A stretch of 64,000 nt of DNA from Occultella gossypii (GCF_019947135.1 NZ_JAGSHT010000015.1:1-64000), one strand, 5' to 3'. Counted from the first letter of the stretch, positions 1-8,387 are shown. Program-made: numbers and translations. Notes: generated by a model not told the origin, from the letters alone.

Positions 1-123
1 GCCGGCCTCCCCCCCCCCCCCCCGGCCGTGGGGCGCGGGGGCGGGCCGCGCGCCCCCCCCCCCCCCCCCCCCCCCGTCTCCTTCGTTTCCCGGCCCGGCC
101 CGGCGAGTCCCCGGTCGGGGGTC
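1..123. repeat. Poly-C homopolymer tracts in non-coding DNA
   Basis: This stretch holds two uninterrupted C runs, 15 bases at 9-23 and 23 bases at 53-75, separated by a G-rich segment (about 24-50). It lies just downstream of the marC stop codon, so on the transcribed minus strand it would read as long G runs able to stack as a quadruplex or pair with the intervening G/C-rich segment. No gene is visible here. Runs this long are prone to sequencing or assembly error, so the exact lengths should be treated with caution. A terminator role is only inference. Confidence 0.7.
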
Positions 124-741
124 TCAGGCGGCCTCGATGAACGCCTGGATGGCGTCCGCGATGAGTTGCACGGCGATCGCCGCGAGCAGCAGTCCGGCGA
201 TCCGGGTGACCAGGATGGTGCCGCCGTCACCGAGGACGCGGTGGATGAGCCCCGCGAACCGCATCGCCAGGAACAGGCTCAGGTGCACCGCCAGGATCGC
301 GAGCAGGATCGCGACCCAGTCCTGCACGCTGCCGTCGGAACCCTGCACGGCCAGCATCGACGCCACGATCGCACCCGGCCCGGCGAGCAGCGGCGTGCCC
401 AGCGGGACCAGGGCCACGTTGACCTTGCCGGAGGGCTGTGGCTCCTCGGTCTTGCCGGTGAGCAGATCCATCGCGACCAGGAGCAGCAACAACCCGCCCG
501 AGGCCTGCAGGGCGGGCACCGAGATGTGCAGGAAGTTCAGGATGCCCTGACCGAACAGCACGAACGCCAGGATCACGCCGAACGCCACGAGCACCGCCTG
601 GCGGGCCGCCCGGGCTCGCTGCTTCGCGGTCATCGTGGAGGTGAGGGCGAGGAACACCGGCACCGTGCCGGGCGGGTCCATGATCACGAACAGGGTCAGG
701 AACGTGGTCAGGAAGAGCGTGCCGTCCAGCAAGCCGTTCAC
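124..741 (-). CDS. MarC family integral membrane protein (UPF0056)
   Basis: A 205-residue very hydrophobic protein with about six membrane segments (roughly residues 6-28, 48-72, 75-95, 108-130, 138-160, 180-200). The N-terminal segment carries the DPPGTVPVFL stretch and the middle carries GTPLLAGPGAI, both typical of MarC/UPF0056 proteins. The family was named for multiple antibiotic resistance but its transport function is not established. The GTG start overlaps the stop of the upstream PHP gene by four bases (GTGA), so the two genes are almost certainly co-transcribed. Length is normal for the family. Family assignment is firm; function is unknown. Confidence 0.88.
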   Translation of the reverse strand: MNGLLDGTLFLTTFLTLFVIMDPPGTVPVFLALTSTMTAKQRARAARQAVLVAFGVILAFVLFGQGILNFLHISVPALQASGGLLLLLVAMDLLTGKTEEPQPSGKVNVALVPLGTPLLAGPGAIVASMLAVQGSDGSVQDWVAILLAILAVHLSLFLAMRFAGLIHRVLGDGGTILVTRIAGLLLAAIAVQLIADAIQAFIEAA

Positions 742-1580
742 GGCCTGACCACCCGGAGCCGGCCCTGCTCCTCGATCCGGGCCAGGACGTCGGCCGTGGT
801 CGTGTTCTCGCCCAGCCGGTTCGGCTTGCCCGCACCGTGGTAGTCGCTCGAGCCGGTCACGAACAGGCCGAGCTCGTCCGCCAGCGCCAGCAGTTCGGCG
901 ACGGCGGCCGGCGTGTGGTCACGGTGGTGCACCTCAAGACCGGCGAGCCCGGCCTCGACCATCTCCCGGATCGCCTCGTCGCCGACCACGCGACCCCGCA
1001 GCACGGCACGCGGGTGCGCGAAGACGGGCACCCCACCGGCGGCACGGACGAGCCTGACCGCGGCGACGGCGTCGGGCGCGTGATACCGGACGTAGTACGG
1101 CCCGGCCGGTGACAGGACCTCGTCGAACGCCGCGGACCGGTCGGTCAGATACCCCTTGGCCACCAGGGCGTCGGCGATGTGCGGGCGCCCGATCGTGGTA
1201 CCCGGCTGCGCCTGCGCCTGCACGTCCGCCCAGGTCAGGTCGTAGTCGCCGGCGAGCAGGGTGACCATGTCCCGGGCGCGGCTGTCACGGGAGCCACGGG
1301 AGGCCTGCAGCTCCCCCGCGAGCGCCTCGTCGTCGGGGTCGTGCAGGTAGCTGAGCAGGTGCACACTCATCCGGCCGGCGCGCGCGGAGATCTCCGTACC
1401 ACGCACCAGCGCCACCCCCGTCGCGGGGACCTCGGCCGCGGCCTCCGCCCAGCCGGCGGTCGTGTCGTGGTCGGTGAGGGCCACCACGTCCAAGCCGGCC
1501 ACCGCGGCATCGCGCATCAGCAGGGCCGGCGCGTCGGTGCCGTCGGACACGCGTGAATGCGTGTGCAGATCGATGCGCAT
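738..1580 (-). CDS. PHP-domain phosphoesterase, TrpH/RNase AM type
   Basis: A 280-residue PHP-family metal hydrolase. The first metal-binding motif is HTH at residues 6-8 with D13, the second is TDHD at 36-39, followed by RPHIADAL in the middle, FAHP, and a late SSDYHG motif. In characterised relatives (E. coli RNase AM/YciV, Chromobacterium 3',5'-nucleotide bisphosphatase) the enzyme removes phosphates from 5' RNA ends or from pAp; which substrate applies here is inferred only at family level. The start was placed at the ATG immediately before IDLHTH; a longer reading frame upstream adds 14 unconserved residues. A TAGTCT hexamer 8 bases before this ATG supports it. MarC follows in the same transcript. 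Confidence 0.87.
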   Translation of the reverse strand: MRIDLHTHSRVSDGTDAPALLMRDAAVAGLDVVALTDHDTTAGWAEAAAEVPATGVALVRGTEISARAGRMSVHLLSYLHDPDDEALAGELQASRGSRDSRARDMVTLLAGDYDLTWADVQAQAQPGTTIGRPHIADALVAKGYLTDRSAAFDEVLSPAGPYYVRYHAPDAVAAVRLVRAAGGVPVFAHPRAVLRGRVVGDEAIREMVEAGLAGLEVHHRDHTPAAVAELLALADELGLFVTGSSDYHGAGKPNRLGENTTTADVLARIEEQGRLRVVRP

Positions 1581-1588
1581 GAGGCCCC

Positions 1589-1594
1589 AGACTA
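1589..1594 (-). promoter_or_regulatory. -10-like hexamer for PHP gene
   Basis: Reads TAGTCT on the minus strand and ends 8 bases before the ATG of the PHP gene. The spacing would put the transcript start at or within a base or two of the start codon, giving a leaderless mRNA. No convincing -35 is visible. Supported mainly because the same arrangement recurs before many genes in this window. Confidence 0.42.
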
Positions 1595-1663
1595 GGGCAG
1601 ACGAGGGCCTGGATCCCAGCACGTGAGACGCGCGCCGGGCGGCGACAGTGAGACGATGAGCAC

Positions 1664-3166
1664 ATGACGTCCGAGCCGACCTCCGAGTCCATCCCCGAGA
1701 CCAGCGAGCAGGAGCTCGCCGAGCGGGGTTCGAACCGTTCCCAGCGGCCCCAGTCCCAGGCGTTCCGCGAGTTCGTGGGCGCCGACTGGGCCCCGCGCAC
1801 CGAGCCGGACGTGACCAGGGAGCCGGTGGCCGATCACGCCGCCCGCCGCCGGGACGCGATCTCGGCCGCGTTCTCCGGCGAGCGGCTCGTGGTTCCGGCC
1901 GGGCCCCTGAAGGTCCGCTCGAACGACACCGACTACCGGTTCCGCCCGCACTCGGCGTTCGCGCACCTGACCGGCCTCGGCACCGACGAGGAGCCCGACG
2001 CCGTCCTGGTGCTGCACCCCGAGGAGATCGGGCACGAGGCGGTGCTGTACTTCCGGCCGCTGGCCGGCCGAGACACCGAGGAGTTCTACGCGGATTCCCG
2101 CTACGGCGAGTTCTGGGTCGGCGCCCGCCCCACCCCGGCCGAGCTCGAGACGCGAACCGGGCTGCGCTGCGCCCACATCGACGAGCTCCCCGACGCCATC
2201 GCCAAGGACGCCGGCCAGGTGCAGCTGCGGGTGGTGCCCGGCTCCGACACCGCGGTCGAGGCGCTCGTCGAGAGGATCCGGGGCGAGTCCGCCGAGGAGG
2301 CCGACGCCGCCCTGGCCGAAGCGCTTTCCGAACTGCGGCTGATCAAGGACGAGTGGGAGGTCGAGCAGCTGCGCGCGGCCGTGGCCGCGTCCGCCGAGGG
2401 CTTCGCGGACATCGTCCGGTCGCTGCCCACCGCGGTGGCGCACCCGCGCGGCGAGCGCGTCATCGAGGGCGTCTTCGGGGCGAAGGCCCGCGAGGAGGGC
2501 AACGGCATCGGGTACGACACCATCGCCGCCGCCGGGGACCACGCCACCACGCTGCACTGGATCCGCAACGACGGCGCCGTGCGTGCCGGCGAGCTGGTGC
2601 TCGTCGACGCCGGGGTGGAGGTGGACTCGCTGTACACCGCGGACATCACCCGCACCCTGCCCGTGGACGGCACGTTCACCGACATCCAGCGCACGATCTA
2701 CACCGCGGTCCTGGACGCGGCCGACGCCGCGTTCGCCGTCGCCCGCCCGGGCCTGAAGTTCCGGGACCTGCACACCGCGGCCCTGGAGGTGCTCGCCGAG
2801 CGGCTCGAGCAGTGGGGACTGCTCCCGGTCGAGGCCTCCGTCGCGATCACCCCCGAGGGGCAGCAGCACCGCCGGTGGATGCCGCACGGCACCAGCCACC
2901 ACCTCGGCCTGGACGTGCACGACTGCGCGCAGGCCCGCCGGGAGATGTACCTCGACGCCGAGCTCGTGCCTGGCATGGTGTTCACGATCGAGCCGGGTCT
3001 GTACTTCAAGGCCGACGACCTCGCCGTCCCCGAGGCCTACCGAGGCATCGGAGTGCGGATCGAGGACGACGTGCTGGTCACCGCTGACGGCGTGGAGAAC
3101 CTCTCCGCCGCCCTGCCCCGGCGTCCCGAGGACGTCGAGGCCTGGATGGCGTCCCTGGCCCGGTGA
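1664..3166 (+). CDS. Xaa-Pro aminopeptidase (M24B, aminopeptidase P family)
   Basis: A 500-residue cytoplasmic peptidase expected to release an N-terminal residue preceding proline. The N-terminal half (about 60-200) is the AMP_N domain with a typical RFRPHSAFAHLTG stretch. The C-terminal pita-bread domain (about 245-490) keeps all five metal ligands: D315 and D327 in the VDAG/TADITRT region, H412 in HGTSHHLG, E443 in TIEPGLY and E467 in VRIEDD. Length matches the actinobacterial PepP family. The last four bases overlap the GTG start of the DUF2079 gene. A GACGAT hexamer ends 6 bases before the ATG and could be a leaderless -10. Confidence 0.93.
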   Translation: MTSEPTSESIPETSEQELAERGSNRSQRPQSQAFREFVGADWAPRTEPDVTREPVADHAARRRDAISAAFSGERLVVPAGPLKVRSNDTDYRFRPHSAFAHLTGLGTDEEPDAVLVLHPEEIGHEAVLYFRPLAGRDTEEFYADSRYGEFWVGARPTPAELETRTGLRCAHIDELPDAIAKDAGQVQLRVVPGSDTAVEALVERIRGESAEEADAALAEALSELRLIKDEWEVEQLRAAVAASAEGFADIVRSLPTAVAHPRGERVIEGVFGAKAREEGNGIGYDTIAAAGDHATTLHWIRNDGAVRAGELVLVDAGVEVDSLYTADITRTLPVDGTFTDIQRTIYTAVLDAADAAFAVARPGLKFRDLHTAALEVLAERLEQWGLLPVEASVAITPEGQQHRRWMPHGTSHHLGLDVHDCAQARREMYLDAELVPGMVFTIEPGLYFKADDLAVPEAYRGIGVRIEDDVLVTADGVENLSAALPRRPEDVEAWMASLAR

Positions 3167-4608
3167 GCTCCGCCGTCACCGGGGCCGCGCAGCGCCCGAC
3201 CCACCGCACGGACGCCGCCGGGTACCGACCACCCGAGCGAGCGCACGTACTCGTGGCGGCCACCGCCGTCGGGCTCTTCACGACTGCCCTCTACACCCTG
3301 TTCTCGTGGCGACAGTGGGCGCGGTTCCAGGTGCCGTCGTGGGACCTGGGCATCTTCACTCAGATCCTGCGTGCGTACTCGCAGTGGCGGGCGCCGGTGG
3401 TGCCGATCAAGGGCGAGGGCTTCATGATCCTCGGCGATCACTTCCACCCGTTGCTCGTGATCCTGGCTCCGGTGTACGCGGCGTTCGGTTCCGGACTGAC
3501 GCTGCTCGTGCTGCAGGCGGTCCTGATCGGGCTCTCGACGGCGGTCGTGACCGGTTGCGCGGTCCGGCACCTCGGGCGTCTGCCCGGCGCCTGCCTCGGG
3601 CTCGCCTACGGGTTGTCCTGGGGGTTGCAGTCCGCCGTCGCCTCGCAGTTCCACGAGGTGGCCCTGGCCCTGCCGCTCCTGGCGCTGTCCCTGGCCGCGC
3701 TGGTGCGCCGCGATCACCGGGCCGCGGCGCTGTGGGCGCTGCCGCTGCTGCTGGTCAAGGAGGATCTCGGGCTCACCGTGGCCGCGATCGGCGTGGTCAT
3801 CGTGATCCGCGGTGCCCGACGCCTGGGCGCCGCCCTCGCCGTGGGCGGCGTGGCCGCATTCGTGATCACCACCAAGGTGATCCTGCCCGCCCTCAACCCC
3901 GACGGCGTATGGGACTACGCGGACGACTCGATCGTCTCGCTGCTGGTCACCGACCCCGGGGCGGCCCTGAACGGGCTGTTCACCGGGGTGGGCAACAAGG
4001 CCGCCCTGGTGCTGCTGGTGTTCGGGATCACCGGATTCCTCGCGCTGCGCTCGCCGCTGGCCCTGATCACCCTGCCCACGTTCGCCTGGCGGCTCACGTC
4101 GGACGTGCCGTTCCACTGGAGCACCGACTGGCACTACTCGGCCGTGCTCATGCCGGTCGTGTTCCTCGCGGTGGTGGACACGTTCGTCACGGTGCGCGGC
4201 GCTCGGCGGTTCGCGGCGCCGATCGGCATCGGCGCCCTCGTGCTGGCGCTCGTGGTCACCGTGTGGTTCCCGCTGTGGCGGCTGACCGACCCGGAGACGT
4301 ACGCGCCATCCCACCAGGACGCGGCGGCCCGGCAGGTGCTCGCGTTGATCCCGGACGGTGCGGTGGTCGACACCGACATCACGATGATGGCCTACCTCGC
4401 GCCGCGCACCGAGGTCTACTGGGTGGGCAACGAGGGCAACCCGGTCCCCGACTACGTGGTGGTCAACCAGTCCTCCGGGATCTACGGCGGGAGCCCGCCG
4501 TCCGACGTGGTCGACTACGCGACGTCGAAGTTCCCCGAGGAGACGTTCGTCGAGGTGTTCGCCGAGGACGGCTTCCTGGTCGCCGAGCACGTGGCGGATA
4601 CCGGCTGA
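3163..4608 (+). CDS. DUF2079 polytopic membrane protein
   Basis: A 481-residue membrane protein with around ten hydrophobic segments between residues 25 and 385 and a soluble C-terminal tail. DUF2079 hallmarks are present: SWDLGIFTQ near residue 62, GDHFHPLLVILAPVY near 90, FHEVALALPLLALS near 165, KEDLGL near 202, and DWHYSAVLMPV near 325. The family resembles GT-C type membrane glycosyltransferases in topology, but no activity is established. The GTG start overlaps the aminopeptidase stop by four bases, so translation is probably coupled. It ends facing the convergent stress-protein gene, with an inverted repeat between them. Confidence 0.87.
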   Translation: MSSAVTGAAQRPTHRTDAAGYRPPERAHVLVAATAVGLFTTALYTLFSWRQWARFQVPSWDLGIFTQILRAYSQWRAPVVPIKGEGFMILGDHFHPLLVILAPVYAAFGSGLTLLVLQAVLIGLSTAVVTGCAVRHLGRLPGACLGLAYGLSWGLQSAVASQFHEVALALPLLALSLAALVRRDHRAAALWALPLLLVKEDLGLTVAAIGVVIVIRGARRLGAALAVGGVAAFVITTKVILPALNPDGVWDYADDSIVSLLVTDPGAALNGLFTGVGNKAALVLLVFGITGFLALRSPLALITLPTFAWRLTSDVPFHWSTDWHYSAVLMPVVFLAVVDTFVTVRGARRFAAPIGIGALVLALVVTVWFPLWRLTDPETYAPSHQDAAARQVLALIPDGAVVDTDITMMAYLAPRTEVYWVGNEGNPVPDYVVVNQSSGIYGGSPPSDVVDYATSKFPEETFVEVFAEDGFLVAEHVADTG

Positions 4609-4631
4609 GACGCGGCCCGGGCGCGGATGCT

Positions 4632-4693
4632 GCCGTCGAGGTAGTCGGGTAGCCGTCGAGGTAGCCGGTTGTTCATGACTTACTCGACGGCTA
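4632..4693. terminator. Duplicated motif plus inverted repeat between convergent genes
   Basis: GCCGTCGAGGTAG occurs at 4632-4644 and again exactly 20 bases later at 4652-4664. A perfect 11-base complement of TAGCCGTCGAG (4650-4660) lies at 4683-4693, giving a stem with a 22-base AT-richer loop. The first copy can pair with most of the same 3' arm, so two alternative stems are possible. The element sits between the stop codons of the converging DUF2079 and stress-protein genes and probably ends both transcripts (inference). Confidence 0.6.
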
Positions 4694-4721
4694 GGTGACT
4701 AACTGGGCGGCGCGCGCCCGA

Positions 4722-5234
4722 TCAACGGGCGAGCGGGTCCTGCTGGGGTGGCAGCTCCGCGAGGAGGGCGCGCGCCCTGTGGGCGCTCTCGGTGAGGCAG
4801 AGGACGGCGAACTTGCTGGCCACCACCTGCGAGGACGACGTGAAGTCGCGGCGCCCGCCGGTGAAGGCGTAGGACACCACAGCGAACAGCATCCCGAAGC
4901 CGGCACCGATGAGCAGCGCCGGCACGATGGTGGTGAGCAGCGAGCCACCGCCGAAGAGGGAGAGCAGCAGGCCAACGAACAGACCGAAGTAGGCACCGGA
5001 GGCGGCCCCTTGCAGCGCCGCCGAGGGATAGGTGCGCCGGCCGGTGATCCGCTCGACCATCTTCAGGTCGGTGCCGACGATGGTCACGGCCTTGACCTCG
5101 AACTCCTTGTCCGCGAGGAAGTCGACGGCTCGCTGGGCCTCGAGATAGGTGTCGTAACTGGCGATCTCGTCGCCGCGCGGCTGGGCTCCCCCGCGCGGGT
5201 CGGTCGGCGTTCCCATGGGTGGCATACGGGCCAT
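4722..5234 (-). CDS. General stress protein 17M-like membrane protein (YflT family)
   Basis: A 170-residue protein. Residues about 24-70 form a small alpha/beta domain with SYDTYLEAQRAVDFLAD and VTIVGTDLK, the pattern of the general stress protein 17M (YflT) domain. Two glycine-rich hydrophobic segments follow (about 78-100 and 104-128), then a short tail. Related actinobacterial proteins are annotated as stress proteins or as membrane proteins of unknown role. The ATG at 5234 was taken as start; ATGs at 5225 and 5216 are also possible because the conserved domain begins only near residue 20. It is a single-gene unit divergent from the MgtE-like gene. Confidence 0.8.
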   Translation of the reverse strand: MARMPPMGTPTDPRGGAQPRGDEIASYDTYLEAQRAVDFLADKEFEVKAVTIVGTDLKMVERITGRRTYPSAALQGAASGAYFGLFVGLLLSLFGGGSLLTTIVPALLIGAGFGMLFAVVSYAFTGGRRDFTSSSQVVASKFAVLCLTESAHRARALLAELPPQQDPLAR

Positions 5235-5288
5235 TGTCCCCTGACCGCGTCGCGGCTGTCACCTCGGGCCGCACGCGGTCCGCTGGCA

Positions 5289-5294
5289 TAGGCT
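5289..5294 (+). promoter_or_regulatory. -10-like hexamer for MgtE-N gene
   Basis: TAGGCT, ending 7 bases before the GTG start of the MgtE-domain gene; predicts a leaderless or near-leaderless mRNA. No recognisable -35. Confidence 0.42.
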
Positions 5295-5301
5295 GACCGC
5301 C

Positions 5302-6582
5302 GTGAGTACTGCGACGAGCCGGGTCTTCGTGGCCCGCCTGGCCGGCACCGGGGTCTTCGACCCGCTCGGCGACCGGGTCGGGCGTGTGCATGACGTCGTC
5401 GTCCTGCTCCGCGTCAAGCTGCCGCCCCGTGCGGTCGGCCTGGTGGTGGAGGTCCCGGGCCGACGGCGGGTGTTCCTGCCGCTCTCGCGCGTCACCTCGA
5501 TCAACCCGGGCGCCGTGATCACGACAGGTCTGGTGAACATCCGGCGGTTCGAGCAGCGGGCGGCCGAGACCCTGGTGGTCAGCCAGCTCTTCGACCGGCA
5601 CGTCGCAATGCTCGACGGCTCCGGTGACGTGGCCATCGAGGACGCGGCCATCGAGCAGCAGCGCAACCGGGACTGGCTCATCACGAAACTGTTCGTCCGC
5701 CGTCGGACCCCTTCCAAGGGAGGCCTGTTCCGACGCGGCGAGTCCATGGTGATCGACGTCGGGGACGTGCAGCGGCTCGCCCCGACGGAGGAACAGCAGG
5801 GCGCCGGTGCGCTCCTGGCCACCATGGAGGACCTCAAGCCCGCGGACCTCGCGGACGTGCTCCACGACCTGCCGGACCGGCGCCGGCTGGAGGTCGCCTC
5901 GGCGCTCCCCGACGAACGCCTGGCCGATGTCCTGGAGGAGCTCGGCGAAGACGACCGGGTGTCCATCGTGTCCGCCCTGACCGCGGACCGGGCCGCGGAC
6001 GTGCTCGATGCGATGCAGCCTGACGACGCCGCCGACCTCATCTCCGAACTGCCCACCCACCGGGCCTCCGAACTCCTGGAGCTGATGGAGCCGGAGGAGG
6101 CCGAGGACGTGCGACGCCTGCTCGTCTACGCCGACCACAGCGCCGGTGGCCTGATGACCACGGAACCGATCATCCTGCCGCCGGAGGCCACCGTCGCAAC
6201 GGCCCTCGCGCACGCCCGCCGCGAGGACATCACCCCGTCGCTGGCCGCGATGGTGTTCGTGGTCCGGCCGCCGCTGGAGACCCCGACCGGGCGGCTGCTC
6301 GGTGTCGCACACCTGCAGCGGATGCTGCGCGAGCCCCCGCACGAAGCGATCGGGACGTTCCTGGACAAGGACATCGAGCCGGTGAGCCCCGATGCCGGTA
6401 TCGGTCGGCTGACCCGGCTGCTGGCGACCTACAACCTGACGGCGTTACCCGTGGTCGACGACGAACGGCGGCTCCTCGGGGCGGTGAGCGTCGACGACGT
6501 GCTCGACCACCTGCTCCCCGAGGACTGGCGCGACGCCGACGATGACGTGACCGACCGGGCGATGGGGAATGCGCATGGCTGA
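5302..6582 (+). CDS. MgtE N-terminal/CBS domain protein lacking the transport domain
   Basis: A 426-residue soluble protein. Residues 1-150 look like PRC-barrel modules (for example VFDPLGDRVGRVHDVVV). Residues about 170-280 are the MgtE intracellular N domain made of repeated LxDLPDRRR / VLEELGEDDR helical units, and residues about 285-410 are a CBS pair beginning YADHSAGGLMTTE. The membrane channel domain of true MgtE magnesium transporters is absent, so it should be a magnesium- or nucleotide-sensing soluble protein rather than a transporter. Its end overlaps the DUF1003 gene by 14 bases. The same pair occurs in mycobacteria (Rv1232c/Rv1231c region), near Mrp as here. Confidence 0.88.
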   Translation: MSTATSRVFVARLAGTGVFDPLGDRVGRVHDVVVLLRVKLPPRAVGLVVEVPGRRRVFLPLSRVTSINPGAVITTGLVNIRRFEQRAAETLVVSQLFDRHVAMLDGSGDVAIEDAAIEQQRNRDWLITKLFVRRRTPSKGGLFRRGESMVIDVGDVQRLAPTEEQQGAGALLATMEDLKPADLADVLHDLPDRRRLEVASALPDERLADVLEELGEDDRVSIVSALTADRAADVLDAMQPDDAADLISELPTHRASELLELMEPEEAEDVRRLLVYADHSAGGLMTTEPIILPPEATVATALAHARREDITPSLAAMVFVVRPPLETPTGRLLGVAHLQRMLREPPHEAIGTFLDKDIEPVSPDAGIGRLTRLLATYNLTALPVVDDERRLLGAVSVDDVLDHLLPEDWRDADDDVTDRAMGNAHG

Positions 6583-7087
6583 CGACGACGGCCTGGACAC
6601 CCCGCTGTCCGCCCGGCGCCGCTGGCTGCCCCGCCGCGGCGAACGGGACAAGGACACCTTCGGGAAGGTGGCCGAGGCGATCGCCATGTTCATGGGGACG
6701 CCCCGGTTCCTGCTGTACATGACGGTCTTCTGTTTCGCGTGGCTGGCCTGGAACACCCTGGCCCCGGAGCACCTGCAGTTCGACCCCCGCGCCCTGAACT
6801 TCACGCTGCTCACCCTGATGCTGTCGCTGCAGGCCTCCTACTCGGCCCCACTGATCCTGCTCGCGCAGGACCGACAGACGGACCGGGACCGGGTCTCGGC
6901 CGAGCAGGACCGGCGCCGCGCCGAGCGCAACCTCGCCGACACCGAGTACCTGGCGCGGGAGATGGCCGCCCTGCGGATGGCCCTGAACGACGTGGCCACC
7001 CGGGACTTCGTCCGTGGCGAGCTGCGCTCGCTGCTGGAGGACCTCCAGGCGGAGCGGGTCGATGAGACGGCCGAGGAGAAGGGCTGA
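6569..7087 (+). CDS. DUF1003 membrane protein
   Basis: A 172-residue protein with two membrane helices (about 45-63 and 75-98; motifs FLLYMTVFCFAWLAWN and MLSLQASYSAPLILLAQ), followed by a highly charged helical tail starting DRQTDRDRVSAEQDRR. These are the defining features of DUF1003. Function is not established. It overlaps the MgtE-N/CBS gene and the two are linked in many actinobacteria, so a membrane partner role for that sensor is a reasonable inference. A GTG/ATG choice is not an issue because the ATG at 6569 directly precedes the conserved region. Confidence 0.87.
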   Translation: MRMADDDGLDTPLSARRRWLPRRGERDKDTFGKVAEAIAMFMGTPRFLLYMTVFCFAWLAWNTLAPEHLQFDPRALNFTLLTLMLSLQASYSAPLILLAQDRQTDRDRVSAEQDRRRAERNLADTEYLAREMAALRMALNDVATRDFVRGELRSLLEDLQAERVDETAEEKG

Positions 7088-7139
7088 GAGGCCGCTCACA
7101 CCTGCTCGCGGGCCGGGCCGGGGACGCGTGGGGCGGGCT

Positions 7140-7145
7140 TAGACT
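7140..7145 (+). promoter_or_regulatory. -10-like hexamer for mrp
   Basis: TAGACT ends 6 bases before the ATG of mrp; fits a leaderless transcript. The same hexamer precedes deoC and sigE in this window. Confidence 0.48.
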
Positions 7146-7151
7146 CGAAGC

Positions 7152-8336
7152 ATGTCAGCGTCACCTTCCCCGGCCCCGTCCGCCAGCTCCCATGCCGCCG
7201 CGGCACCTACCGAGGAACGTGTCCACGAGGCACTGAAGACGGTCCTGGACCCCGAGATCCGCCGGCCGATCACGGACCTGGACATGGTCCGCGGCGTCCA
7301 GATCGACGCAGGCGGGGACGGCGCGGTGGTGACCGTCGGTATAGCCCTGACCACCTCGGGCTGCCCGCTGCGGGACACGATCATCTCCGACGTCACCGCC
7401 GCCGTCGAGAAGGTCGGGGGCGTGGCCCGTGTGGTCGTGGACATGACCGTGATGACCGACGACGAACGCACCGCCCTGCGCATGAAGCTGCGCGGCGGCG
7501 TCGCGGAGCCGGTCATCCCGTTCTCCCAGCCGGACAACCTCACCCGGGTGTACGCCGTCGCCTCCGGCAAGGGCGGCGTCGGCAAGTCCACGGTGACCGC
7601 GAACCTGGCCGCGGCGATGGCCGCCGACGGCCTCAAGGTGGGCGTCCTGGACGCCGACGTGTACGGCTTCTCGATCCCCCGGATGCTCGGCGTCGAGCAC
7701 TCTCCCACGAAGGTCGACGACATGATCCTGCCCCCGGTCGCCGGGGACGTGAAGGTCATCTCGATCGGCATGTTCACCCAGCCCGGCCGACCGGTGGTGT
7801 GGCGTGGACCGATGCTGCACCGAGCCCTGCAGCAGTTCCTCGCGGACGTGTTCTGGGGCGACCTGGACGTGCTGCTGCTGGACCTACCGCCGGGTACCGG
7901 TGACATCGCCATCTCGGTGGCCCAGCTGCTGCCGAACGCGGAGCTGCTCGTGGTCACCACCCCGCAGCTCGCGGCCGCCGAGGTCGCCGAGCGGGCGGGC
8001 TCGATGGCGCAGGCCACCTCGCAGAAGGTGGTCGGCGTGATCGAGAACATGTCCTGGCTGGAGCAGAGCGACGGCTCCCGCCTGGAGATCTTCGGGGCCG
8101 GCGGAGGGCGGCGCGTCGCCGAGGAGCTCGGCAAGATGCTCGGGACCGACGTGCCGTTGCTCGGTCAGATCCCGCTCGAGGTGGCCCTGCGTGAGGGCGG
8201 GGACAGCGGTGAGCCCACGGTGGGCACCGCGACCGACTCCCCCGCCGCGGACGTGCTGCGCGACATCGCGCGCACCCTCGGGCATCGCTCCCGCGGCCTG
8301 GCCGGCCGCAAACTGGCTATCTCGCCGATCGGCTGA
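7152..8336 (+). CDS. mrp: Mrp/NBP35-family P-loop ATPase (Fe-S carrier type)
   Basis: A 394-residue protein. Residues about 18-110 form a MIP18/DUF59 domain, and the rest is a Mrp/NBP35 ATPase with deviant Walker A ASGKGGVGKST near residue 137, LDADVYGFSIP near 165, a Walker B-like LLLDLPPGTGD near 242, and the C-terminal ENMSWL and FGAGGG motifs. Family members carry or insert Fe-S clusters. The paired cysteines that many Mrp proteins have between ENMS and FG(A/T)GG are missing here (the segment reads EQSDGSRLEI), so classical cluster bridging by CxxC is not supported. Mrp lies close to the sigE-htrA-tatB region in M. tuberculosis as well. Confidence 0.9.
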   Translation: MSASPSPAPSASSHAAAAPTEERVHEALKTVLDPEIRRPITDLDMVRGVQIDAGGDGAVVTVGIALTTSGCPLRDTIISDVTAAVEKVGGVARVVVDMTVMTDDERTALRMKLRGGVAEPVIPFSQPDNLTRVYAVASGKGGVGKSTVTANLAAAMAADGLKVGVLDADVYGFSIPRMLGVEHSPTKVDDMILPPVAGDVKVISIGMFTQPGRPVVWRGPMLHRALQQFLADVFWGDLDVLLLDLPPGTGDIAISVAQLLPNAELLVVTTPQLAAAEVAERAGSMAQATSQKVVGVIENMSWLEQSDGSRLEIFGAGGGRRVAEELGKMLGTDVPLLGQIPLEVALREGGDSGEPTVGTATDSPAADVLRDIARTLGHRSRGLAGRKLAISPIG

Positions 8337-8363
8337 CAGCCCGGTCCAGGTCTGGGCCGGTCC

Positions 8364-8378
8364 GCCCGCTCAGCGGGC
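8364..8378. terminator. Hairpin between convergent mrp and tatB
   Basis: GCCCGCT at 8364-8370 and AGCGGGC at 8372-8378 are perfect complements around one central base. It lies in the 51-base gap between the stop codons of mrp and tatB, so it can serve both strands. The minimal loop means the tip pairs would open in RNA. No U-tract follows, as is usual in such GC-rich genomes. Confidence 0.5.
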
Positions 8379-8387
8379 CGGGGAAGG

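Noticed and set aside
28-843. Long open frame on the plus strand over marC
   Set aside because: Product is Arg/Gln/Asp/His-rich low-complexity sequence, antisense to a clear MarC gene; typical shadow frame of GC-rich DNA.
1592-2920. 442-codon open frame on the minus strand opposite the aminopeptidase gene
   Set aside because: No domain and biased composition; the plus-strand gene has all M24 metal ligands.
3037-4590. 517-codon open frame opposite the DUF2079 gene
   Set aside because: Composition dominated by Arg, Gln, His and Glu without any motif; the plus strand encodes a coherent membrane protein.
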